Assembly (NCBI RefSeq): GCF_904846525.1
Contig: NZ_CAJHAZ010000013.1
Coordinates: forward strand, 1-64,000
Source: Psychrobacter sp. 1044
Lineage (GTDB): Bacteria; Pseudomonadota; Gammaproteobacteria; Pseudomonadales; Moraxellaceae
DNA length: 64,000 nt
Reading direction: 5' to 3'
Numbering within the stretch: the stretch's first letter is position 1; each line of letters begins with the position of its first letter. The position numbers and the translations under genes were made by a program. This document shows, in pieces, positions 57,298 to 64,000 of the stretch. The notes under the pieces were generated by a model. That model saw only the letters and a list, made by a program, of their open reading frames with translations, did not search any database and was not told where the DNA came from.

Positions 57298-58032
57298 TTA
57301 TTTTAGCGCACCTAGTCGACTAGATAGTTGATTAATGATTTGATCAATCTCTTCATTGGCTTCAGATTCATTATCCAAATTACCACTTGGTGTCAGCTGA
57401 TTCATTACTTCTGGCAGCAACTCAGCAAGACCTTGACGGACTTCTACGTCATTAGCACCAGTATGTGCTGCAACCTGCTGAATCTCATTGTCATCGAATA
57501 ACTGACTGATATCATTTGGATCAAGATTGTCATTGTCTTGCTGGTTACTCATCCAAGAACGCGCTTGGTTTTCATAACCCATGCCTGTGATTTTCGATAA
57601 TGCACCACTCAAGCCGCCATTGCGTTTGATCCAGCTTAGTACCATTGGCATAAGTGCAGCGATTAGCATACCTTTACCACCGAATCCGCCTTTGGTACGC
57701 TGACCACCCAATACGCTGCCTAAAATATCGCCCAAACCACCAGCACTGGCATTAGAATTGACGCCGCCACGTTGATTGCCACCATTGAGTCCACCGCCTG
57801 TTAACCCACCGAGAATATCATCTAAGCCAAAACCATTGTCTGGCTGATGATCATACTGGCGTGGATTATAGCCACCAGTTTGACTAGCACCGCCTAGCAC
57901 GCTACCCAATATATCCCCAAGACCACCTGTACGACGTGGATCAATGCGTTGATTTACGGGATTACGCTGCGCATCTTCAGGATCCATCGCACGACGGGCC
58001 ACCTGACTAACCAAATTCCCTAATAAGCTCAT
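57298..58032 (-). CDS. DUF937/YidB-like protein with Gly-rich repeats
   Basis: This 244-residue protein has a Gly/Asn/Gln-rich N-terminal half with repeated GGLGDILGSVLGG segments (about 36-48 and 98-110), plus a third related copy GLDDILGGLTGGG (about 73-85). The C-terminal part (from about 118) matches DUF937/YidB: a hydrophobic MLIAALMPMVLSWI, then KRNGGLSGALSKITGMGYENQARSWM and the LAELLPEVMNQLTPSG tail. YidB-type proteins are small and of unknown role. The repeats suggest internal duplication. Likely cytoplasmic, since no signal peptide is seen. Confidence 0.82.
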   Translation of the reverse strand: MSLLGNLVSQVARRAMDPEDAQRNPVNQRIDPRRTGGLGDILGSVLGGASQTGGYNPRQYDHQPDNGFGLDDILGGLTGGGLNGGNQRGGVNSNASAGGLGDILGSVLGGQRTKGGFGGKGMLIAALMPMVLSWIKRNGGLSGALSKITGMGYENQARSWMSNQQDNDNLDPNDISQLFDDNEIQQVAAHTGANDVEVRQGLAELLPEVMNQLTPSGNLDNESEANEEIDQIINQLSSRLGALK

Positions 58033-58333
58033 TCTCGATTCCTTTTTGTCATATTATTTATTATCTATAAACCGCTAAAAACTTCGCTGCTAATTTAATA
58101 TATTAAGCAACAGCTTGATTTACTTATGCGATTCACAATTCTCTTGCAATATAACAAATCTCTTTCGCTATCCAGATAGGTGTTTTGTTATGACATGTAG
58201 GCGTTCGTAAATTCGTGGAAAAAACCTCTCATTGGGCGCTATAAAAAATACTGCCTTAACTCGTATTTCCGGCGTGTATTTTAGACATATTAAACATTCG
58301 ACCATGGCACTGATAAGCACTATTTATAAGTAT
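58033..58333. other. Spacer between the YidB-like gene and ygfX
   Basis: A 301-bp AT-rich stretch without a gene. I see no clear promoter or terminator. Confidence 0.4.
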
Positions 58334-58777
58334 TCAATACAATCTAGCCAAAATATTCAACTCTCGCCATTGTTCAGGGCTCACTTGATCTCGAAAGATG
58401 GTCACTGATAAAGAGCGCTGATAAGGCTCTATAACATTGAATTCAAAGCTTATCGCCCATCGATATCCAGAGACATTGCTTAACTGTGCCTGCCATAGCT
58501 CATCACCGCGACCCGTACGGAGCAGTAGCTGCCAATGTTGATCAACACGATAGCTAAGTGGTGGCTGGCTCAGATGCAGCAGTATGGGTCGTGATAATGT
58601 CAAATAAATAATCACCACGGCGGTAACGATTAAAATAAGCACATATTGCCATAACAGTAAAGAAGCAAGCCACGCCAGTACAACCATGACGGCGGTCAAC
58701 CCACTATAAAGTAGCAAACGCAAATAGCTGGCAGGACGAATAGCCGTATCAATACGCAACGAATTTGCCAAGGTCAT
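58334..58777 (-). CDS. YgfX/CptA-like membrane protein
   Basis: The 147-residue product has two membrane helices close together (about 20-58), then a soluble beta-rich C-terminus. WQAQLSNVSGYRWAISFEFN and SLSVTIFRDQVSPEQWRELNI fit the YgfX (CptA) family, whose C-terminal region has the 'vliw.D..s...wR.L...l' pattern. E. coli CptA was described as a partner or toxin linked to CptB/SdhE. The gene is 92 nt downstream of sdhE on the same strand, the same order as cptBA in enterobacteria, which supports the call. Confidence 0.75.
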   Translation of the reverse strand: MTLANSLRIDTAIRPASYLRLLLYSGLTAVMVVLAWLASLLLWQYVLILIVTAVVIIYLTLSRPILLHLSQPPLSYRVDQHWQLLLRTGRGDELWQAQLSNVSGYRWAISFEFNVIEPYQRSLSVTIFRDQVSPEQWRELNILARLY

Positions 58778-58869
58778 ATTTTATCACCAAAAAAAACGGC
58801 AGACCATTATGTTACTTAGACCCAGCTATGCCAGCTCTGAACGACCATTTTTTATATCTAAATCAGTCT

Positions 58870-59151
58870 TTAAGTCAAATCTTTGGTATGACGCCATGTC
58901 TTAATTTTATTGACCAATGCCCATATTTCTTCATTTTCTGGACGATTTTGATTGGTGAAATAATCCAACAAATCAGGGTCTTCATGAGTCAGCATTTCTG
59001 CAAATGTCTCTTGTTCAGCAGGCTCTGCCGTTAAGTAAATCTCTTTGACATAAAGGTCAATGTAAAAGTCTAACTCTTTTAATCCGCGGCGTGCTTGATA
59101 GATAATGCGGCGCTGTTCATTGGTTGGTTCTGGCTGAATCGAGGTGGTCAT
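58870..59151 (-). CDS. sdhE: Succinate dehydrogenase flavinylation factor SdhE
   Basis: SdhE (CptB) attaches FAD covalently to SdhA and FrdA. The 93-residue protein has the RGxxE motif in YQARRGLKELDFYID (about residues 19-33), then EQETFAEMLTHEDPDLLDYFTN, and ends with EEIWALVNKIKT. Length is usual. It sits upstream of the ygfX-like gene as in other gammaproteobacteria. The SDH genes themselves are not in this window. The gap to ygfX suggests a shared transcript. Confidence 0.93.
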   Translation of the reverse strand: MTTSIQPEPTNEQRRIIYQARRGLKELDFYIDLYVKEIYLTAEPAEQETFAEMLTHEDPDLLDYFTNQNRPENEEIWALVNKIKTWRHTKDLT

Positions 59152-59180
59152 AAAAGTACTCTCATTATTTTAAATTACGG

Positions 59181-60098
59181 TTAAGGATAATTATGCGCAG
59201 ATAATTGACGCCACAAGGCGACTGCTTGCTGCATCATCGCCACATTATGGGTGCGTATAATGCCAGCGCCTTGCTGTAGGGCAAAGATACCAGCTGCCGT
59301 ACCTACCACATCACGATCTACCGCGTTGGTAGTAGCAACGACTTCGACGCAACTCTTGCTCAATACTTCCGCTAAAAAACGCTTGCGTGAAATGCCAAAC
59401 ATCATCGGTAAACCAAGCACTTGTAGCCTGCTAAGCTGGCTTAATAGTGCGCAATGATGCTCATAATCTTTCGCAAAACCAAAGCCTGGGTCGATAATAA
59501 TTTTCTCACGCTTAACACCGATTCTTGTTACTTCGTCAATACGCGATAATAGCTCAGCCCTTACGTCACTAATGACATCGTCATAGTGTGCCAAATTATT
59601 CATCGTTGTTGGCTCACCGCGCATGTGCATCAGCATGATGGGTATATCAAGCTCAGCCGCTAGTACTGCTGCACCCTCGCGTTTGAGTGCGCGTACATCA
59701 TTCCAAATATCAGCACCAGCGTCAAAAGCCGCTTTCATAACCTCTGGATTACTGGTATCAATGGATAGCCAAATATCCTCCCCGCATTGCTGCCTAATGG
59801 CTCGAACCACTGGCACAACACGCTGCATCTCTTCAACAGTGCCCACAGCATCCGCATTGGGGCGAGTAGACTCACCGCCAATGTCGATAATAGTCGCACC
59901 TTCTTCTATCATTTGCTGACAATGCGCAACAGCCTTATCTATCACATTGAACTGTCCACCGTCTGAAAACGAATCGGGTGTGACATTAAGAATACCCATA
60001 ATATGAGGCTGCGATAAATCTAGTGTTTTATCACGACTTGATATCTTATAGCTGGGTAAGGGCTGAAATAAGGACATAACCAAATTATCTCTCATCAA
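59181..60098 (-). CDS. folP: Dihydropteroate synthase
   Basis: FolP joins p-aminobenzoate and dihydropterin diphosphate to make dihydropteroate and is the target of sulfonamides. The TIM barrel shows MGILNVTPDSFSDGGQF near residue 34 and GGESTRPNADAVGTVEEMQRV near 73. DTSNPEVMKAAFDAGADIWNDV follows, and FGISRKRFL, IIDPGFGFAK and the C-terminal GIIRTHNVAMMQQAV complete the set. Length 305 is a little over the usual 280. ATG 60098 is taken; the internal ATG at 60077 is an equally good start. A 16-nt tandem repeat lies 22-53 nt upstream. ftsH is the next gene upstream, as in E. coli. Confidence 0.96.
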   Translation of the reverse strand: MMRDNLVMSLFQPLPSYKISSRDKTLDLSQPHIMGILNVTPDSFSDGGQFNVIDKAVAHCQQMIEEGATIIDIGGESTRPNADAVGTVEEMQRVVPVVRAIRQQCGEDIWLSIDTSNPEVMKAAFDAGADIWNDVRALKREGAAVLAAELDIPIMLMHMRGEPTTMNNLAHYDDVISDVRAELLSRIDEVTRIGVKREKIIIDPGFGFAKDYEHHCALLSQLSRLQVLGLPMMFGISRKRFLAEVLSKSCVEVVATTNAVDRDVVGTAAGIFALQQGAGIIRTHNVAMMQQAVALWRQLSAHNYP

Positions 60099-60119
60099 AA
60101 CATTCTAATTATTGCAGAC

Positions 60120-60162
60120 TGCTTGTTATGCACTGTGCTTGTTATGCGTTGTGCTTATGATA
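60120..60162. repeat. Tandem 16-nt repeat upstream of folP
   Basis: TGCTTGTTATGCACTG and TGCTTGTTATGCGTTG lie head to tail, and a partial third unit (TGCTTATGATA) follows. The repeat is in the leader upstream of the folP start and downstream of the ftsH terminator. It is one of the better-conserved members of the leader-repeat class. Confidence 0.65.
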
Positions 60163-60209
60163 CCAGTAAACTCTATTCTGTACTAAACCCTTCACGAAAT
60201 ATGGACAAC

Positions 60210-60240
60210 AAAAAAAGCCCTTTATGATAAAGGGCTTCTT
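60210..60240 (-). terminator. Terminator of ftsH
   Basis: The stem GCCCTTTAT/ATAAAGGGC is flanked by AAAAAA on one side. Read on the minus strand it ends with a run of T, 26 nt after the ftsH stop. Confidence 0.88.
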
Positions 60241-60265
60241 CTATTGGATATGAATCAACTGACAA

Positions 60266-62161
60266 CTACATCGCTGGTAACGGTGGCGGTGTTGAGTTGG
60301 TTGTTTTAATATCACTTTTCGATAAGTTGACTTCATTGTGCTGATAAACTCTAGGTGGACGTGGGTCTTCACCTGCTAGGATATCTTGCAACTGATCACG
60401 GTCAATCGTTTCCCACTTCATTAGAGCATCTACCATCGCATGCATTTTTTCTTGATTGCCTTCAATCAATTCACGCGCGATATCATATTGCTCCTCTAAC
60501 ATACGGCGAACTTCTTCATCAACCTTTTGCTGCGTGGCTTCTGAAATCGTACGACTGCTAGAGCCAAAATAGCCTTGCGAGCTGTCTTCATCTTCATAAA
60601 CCATAATACCAAGCGCATCAGACATACCGTACTTCGTCACCATAGCGCGAGCCATCTTGGTTGCACGTTCGAAGTCGTTAGAAGCACCTGTCGACATTTG
60701 ATTGATAAAGACTTCTTCAGCGATACGACCGCCGAATAAGATAGCAATATCGCTCAGCATTTTTGATTTATACATACTGGTTTGGTCATGCTCTGGCAAC
60801 TGCCAAGTAACACCAAGCGCAAAACCACGCGGCATGATCGTTACTTTATGCACAGGATCGGTACCTGGTAGTAGCTCAGCGACTAAGGCGTGACCTGCTT
60901 CATGATAAGCAGTAGCACGGCGCTCCTCTTCACGGATGACCATTGATTTACGCTCAGGACCCATATATAGCTTGTCTTTTGCATCTTCAAAGTCATTCAT
61001 ATCAACGCTAGTCTTGTTGCGACGTGCTGCAAACAATGCCGCTTCGTTGACGAGGTTGGCCAGCTGCGCACCACTGAAACCTGGTGTACCGCGAGCCAAT
61101 GCATTGGCATCCACACCGATAGTATTCGGCAGCTTTCTCAAGTGCACTTTAAGAATTTGTTCACGGCCTTTAATATCTGGCAATCCCACTTGTACCTGAC
61201 GGTCAAAACGACCTGGACGCAGTAGCGCTTTATCAAGCACATCCGCACGGTTGGTCGCTGCAATGACGATCACGCCTTCATTGCCTTCAAAACCATCCAT
61301 TTCAACCAATAATTGGTTCAGTGTCTGCTCACGCTCATCATTACCACCGCCCATACCAGAGCCACGATGACGACCGACCGCATCAATTTCATCAATAAAG
61401 ATGATGCAAGGCGCGCTCTTTTTAGCCTGTTCGAACATATCGCGTACACGTGAGGCACCGACACCGACAAACATTTCAACAAAATCAGAACCTGAGATTG
61501 AGAAGAACGGCACTTTAGCTTCACCAGCAATGGCTCTGGCTAACAAGGTTTTACCGGTACCTGGAGGACCTACCATTAAGATACCACGTGGAATCGTCGC
61601 GCCCAGTTTGGTAAATTTATCAGGGTCGCGTAAAAACTCGACCACTTCAACCACTTCTTCTTTGGCCTCTTCACAACCAGCCACATCTTCAAAGTTCACC
61701 TTGATTTGGTCTTCAGTCAGCATTTTAGCTTTTGACTTACCAAAGCTCATAGGGCCGCCGCCTTTACCGCCAGCGCCGCCTTGCATGTTACGCATGAAGA
61801 ATAAAAACAGACCAATAATCAATAGAATTGGGAAACTGGCTATCAGTAATTGCATCAAGACGCTTTGGCGTTTTGGGGCAGTCCCTTGGACTTCGACTTG
61901 GTTCTCACGCAGCAATGGCATGAGCTCATCATCTGACACAGCTGGTCTAATGGTCTCAAATGATGAACCATTTTTCTTTTCGCCGGTGATTTGCTCGCCA
62001 TCGATTTCAACGCTGGCTACTTGGTTTTCTGACACAGCGGTCACAAACTCAGAGTAGTTAAGGCTATCCGGCTCGGATGATTGATCAAAGCCGCTAAACA
62101 CCAGCACCAAAACGCCGATTACCACCAGCCACAATAAGGTATTTTTTACCATGTCGCTCAC
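60266..62161 (-). CDS. ftsH: ATP-dependent zinc metalloprotease FtsH
   Basis: FtsH is the membrane AAA+ protease that degrades sigma-32, LpxC, SecY and others. Two membrane helices flank a periplasmic loop (about residues 5-25 and 105-123). The AAA domain has Walker A GPPGTGKT (198-205), Walker [16 protein letters not shown], the second-region-of-homology arginine RPGRFDRQV and the GFAL-type metalloprotease core. The zinc-binding HEAGH is at 420-424. The length of 631 residues is near the usual 640. It heads the ftsH-folP order with rlmE upstream, as in E. coli, here broken by a terminator after ftsH. Confidence 0.98.
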   Translation of the reverse strand: MSDMVKNTLLWLVVIGVLVLVFSGFDQSSEPDSLNYSEFVTAVSENQVASVEIDGEQITGEKKNGSSFETIRPAVSDDELMPLLRENQVEVQGTAPKRQSVLMQLLIASFPILLIIGLFLFFMRNMQGGAGGKGGGPMSFGKSKAKMLTEDQIKVNFEDVAGCEEAKEEVVEVVEFLRDPDKFTKLGATIPRGILMVGPPGTGKTLLARAIAGEAKVPFFSISGSDFVEMFVGVGASRVRDMFEQAKKSAPCIIFIDEIDAVGRHRGSGMGGGNDEREQTLNQLLVEMDGFEGNEGVIVIAATNRADVLDKALLRPGRFDRQVQVGLPDIKGREQILKVHLRKLPNTIGVDANALARGTPGFSGAQLANLVNEAALFAARRNKTSVDMNDFEDAKDKLYMGPERKSMVIREEERRATAYHEAGHALVAELLPGTDPVHKVTIMPRGFALGVTWQLPEHDQTSMYKSKMLSDIAILFGGRIAEEVFINQMSTGASNDFERATKMARAMVTKYGMSDALGIMVYEDEDSSQGYFGSSSRTISEATQQKVDEEVRRMLEEQYDIARELIEGNQEKMHAMVDALMKWETIDRDQLQDILAGEDPRPPRVYQHNEVNLSKSDIKTTNSTPPPLPAM

Positions 62162-62562
62162 TAGTTATTCCCATCCCTTACTTATTGGTGTGTTTATTAA
62201 ACACGTGACGTCTATAAACGTATCGCTCATTTTTTAGTAGATATATTCATAGCCAAAATTTATGAGTCAGACTCACACAACTCAAATGCTGCATGGGGAC
62301 TGTTTTCACAAGTTATAAATATCAATGACCTATATATCTATCGTAGATGAGCACATCAGGCGCTTATTGTCAGACGACTTTGCCTAAAACATATGCTTGA
62401 AACAAAGTTAATATACCATGATATGTGGTGCTAACCTGCATAATTCAAGCAGGTTTCGCTATTATTCAGTTAACGATTGTAGCGGGTTCAATGCGCTCAT
62501 GAGACTATGTTATGGTGACACATTATCTCGCTTACAATGGCTGTGACACAACGACGTTATGA
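62162..62562. other. Spacer upstream of ftsH
   Basis: This 401-bp AT-rich region must carry the ftsH promoter. No gene or good consensus is seen. Confidence 0.4.
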
Positions 62563-63195
62563 TTATTTAATCGCTATCCAAAACATCTCTTTTGACCGTG
62601 GTCGTGACGCACCTGGTTTGATACTACGGATTTTACTAAAATCCTGCTGCATCTGCTTGCGTAATTCTTGTGTGCCTTCACCTTGAAACACTTTCATAAT
62701 AAGTGCGCCACCTTCTGGTAAGGTTGCAAGCGCGAAGTCCACTGCCAGCTCGCATAAATACATCATACGTGGCTGATCGATTGCGCTGTTTCCTGCCGTA
62801 TTTGGTGCCATATCGGACAGCACTACATCGACCTGTCTATCACCAACCTCTGCCATGATCGCATCAAACACTTCTGCTTCGCGAAAGTCGCCTTGAATAA
62901 AGGTCACATCAGGCAATGTATCCATCGGCAGAATATCAGAAGCAATCAAAATGCCTTTTTCGCCTACTAGCTGACCTGCCACTTGAGACCAACTGCCTGG
63001 AGCACTACCCAAATCTACAACTGTCATGCCTTTTTTAATAATATTGGTCTTTTCATTAATTTCTAATAGCTTATAGGCGGCACGGGCACGATAGCCATCT
63101 TTTTGCGCTTTTTGCACATAATGATCGTCAATATGCTCTTTCATCCAAGCGCTACTACTCTTTGACAGTTTTTTATTTTCGATACGCGTGGCCAA
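62563..63195 (-). CDS. rlmE: 23S rRNA (uridine-2552-2'-O-)methyltransferase RlmE
   Basis: RlmE (FtsJ/RrmJ) methylates the 2'-OH of U2552 in 23S rRNA with SAM during late 50S assembly. The SAM site is VVDLGSAPGSWSQVAGQL (about residues 60-77). The catalytic K-D-K-E tetrad elements are visible in YRARAAYKLLEIN, VDVVLSDMAPNTAGN (D) and GGALIMKVFQGEGT (K). I start at TTG 63195 with a GGAG ribosome binding site eight bases upstream, giving 210 residues starting M(ATRIENKKLSKSS), the usual family form. The ATG-like extension to 63225 adds ten residues not seen in relatives. It is divergent from yhbY. Confidence 0.93.
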   Translation of the reverse strand: MATRIENKKLSKSSSAWMKEHIDDHYVQKAQKDGYRARAAYKLLEINEKTNIIKKGMTVVDLGSAPGSWSQVAGQLVGEKGILIASDILPMDTLPDVTFIQGDFREAEVFDAIMAEVGDRQVDVVLSDMAPNTAGNSAIDQPRMMYLCELAVDFALATLPEGGALIMKVFQGEGTQELRKQMQQDFSKIRSIKPGASRPRSKEMFWIAIK

Positions 63196-63538
63196 AATAC
63201 CTGCTCCTATTGCTTTGCAAAACATTCATACATATTACTGAAGTAGCTAAAAGATTTATGAAGCACATGCGATATGGGTTAAATTCATTCGAATATGCTA
63301 TCAATCAAGATTTTTCTACATTTGCAGTCTTAAACTGACTAAATTCTATTGGTTAAAACACTGATTTATCAGACAGTAGCGTTTATAATGTGCCCAAACA
63401 TTCAGTTTAACATTTTCATCACGTAAAATCGTGCAAAATCCTGCTGATCTCATGCAAGATGACCACAGATTATCTATAATGGTCGTCAACTGCTCTTAAT
63501 AGCACTGTCTTTTATTTTTACCAACACCTAGGAATTCT
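63196..63538. other. Divergent rlmE/yhbY spacer
   Basis: This 343-bp spacer carries promoters for both genes. A TATAAT at 63475-63480 lacks a good -35 partner but is placed correctly for yhbY. Confidence 0.45.
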
Positions 63539-63847
63539 ATGCAACTCGATAACGCTACCATCAAACGCCTAAGAGGCATTGGTCACGACCTCAAACCTAT
63601 CGTCATGATTGGCAATAAAGGTATTACCCCAACCATTACTGAAGAGATTGATCGCGCGCTATCAGATCATGAGCTCATCAAAGTAAAATTGCCTGCTGGC
63701 ACAAAAGAAGAGCGCGATGTCATCGGTGCGGAACTTGCCAAAGCGGCTAACGCGTCTTTGGTTCATTCTATTGGTCGTATGGCATTGTTACTACGTAAAA
63801 ATCCAAACGCCAATCCAAAATTGTCTAACTTAGCACGTCATGCATAA
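63539..63847 (+). CDS. yhbY: CRM-domain ribosome assembly factor YhbY
   Basis: The 102-residue protein is YhbY, an RNA-binding CRM-domain protein linked to 50S assembly. The core is IKRLRGIGHDLKPIVMIGNKGITPTI, with the GxxG loop GNKG near residue 24, then ALSDHELIKVKLPAGTKEERDVIG, and ends SLVHSIGRMALLLRKNP. Length is usual (about 97). It is divergent from rlmE, matching the E. coli yhbY/rlmE-ftsH-folP neighbourhood. A strong terminator follows 84 nt after the stop. Confidence 0.96.
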   Translation: MQLDNATIKRLRGIGHDLKPIVMIGNKGITPTITEEIDRALSDHELIKVKLPAGTKEERDVIGAELAKAANASLVHSIGRMALLLRKNPNANPKLSNLARHA

Positions 63848-63930
63848 TAATATGTGATGACCAGCTGGTTTGAGTGATGTGATGATATGCCATATCAACT
63901 CAAATCATAGCCAAATGGTGACGATAAATG

Positions 63931-63968
63931 TAAAAGCCGCGATGCATCTTGCTCGCGGCTTTTATGTT
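63931..63968 (+). terminator. Terminator of yhbY
   Basis: A 12-bp perfect stem (TAAAAGCCGCGA with its inverse at 63953-63964) is followed by TGTTGT. The A and T runs at the stem ends allow use in both directions. Confidence 0.88.
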
Positions 63969-64000
63969 GTCTGCTCGTTTTAGATTTACTTAGCGTGTAA

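Noticed and set aside
61401..62057. 218-residue plus-strand ORF inside ftsH
   Set aside because: Antisense shadow of a highly conserved gene; composition reflects the complementary codons.

Overview
The window looks like chromosomal DNA of a Psychrobacter species or a close relative (Moraxellaceae, Gammaproteobacteria). The reasons are the moderately AT-rich sequence, the protein families, a SpoT whose synthetase half is eroded (a trait reported for Moraxellaceae), gene neighbourhoods such as gmk-rpoZ-spoT-ridA and yhbY/rlmE-ftsH-folP, and no LexA-type box upstream of recA. Nearly all of it is core chromosome. I see no complete insertion sequence, prophage, CRISPR array, tRNA or rRNA gene.

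Layout. 0.1-8.3 kb: a small lipoprotein, a GNAT acetyltransferase, a Rieske/FAD oxidoreductase broken by a frameshift, truD, a membrane diguanylate cyclase, a PHP phosphoesterase and yciB. 8.5-13.6 kb: a YciI protein, mnmC, a YiaA-like protein and two envelope proteins of unknown role. 13.7-22.5 kb: a DUF4112 protein overlapping ubiA, a bL12-like anchored protein, rsmJ, uppP, tsaB, ffh with divergent ypjD, and purU. 22.7-31.4 kb: a large Ig-like surface lipoprotein, rpmB-rpmG, small membrane proteins, rpe, a TIGR03643 protein, fghA and a membrane-anchored C13 peptidase. 31.7-38 kb: htpG, katA, a thioesterase and ispH. 38.5-45.3 kb: gmk, rpoZ, spoT, ridA and priA. 45.6-52.2 kb: a CDF metal exporter, an unknown 234-residue protein, a Kef-type antiporter, a DUF2628 protein and trmB. 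53.2-57 kb: recA, recX with a long N-terminal extension, and a DASS anion transporter. 57.3-64 kb: a YidB/DUF937-like protein, the sdhE-ygfX pair, folP, ftsH, rlmE and yhbY.

Several genes act together. RsmJ, RlmE, YhbY, TrmB, TruD, MnmC and TsaB act on rRNA, tRNA or ribosome assembly. Gmk, RpoZ and SpoT link guanine nucleotides, RNA polymerase and (p)ppGpp. RecA, RecX and PriA serve recombination and replication restart. UppP, IspH and UbiA make or use isoprenoid carriers.

The most unusual signal is not in a gene. At least seven loci carry degenerate tandem repeats with a 12-17 nt unit, most of them in the short leader just before a start codon: priA (five 15-nt units), ffh (five 16-nt units), the yiaA-like gene, the 80-residue anchored protein, the TIGR03643 gene, rpoZ, recX and folP. 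At recX the duplication has created a second ATG and a six-codon upstream reading frame whose stop overlaps the recX start. Two dispersed repeat families, a 25-bp palindrome between divergent genes, and a DnaA-box pair in the 1-kb recA upstream spacer are further items.
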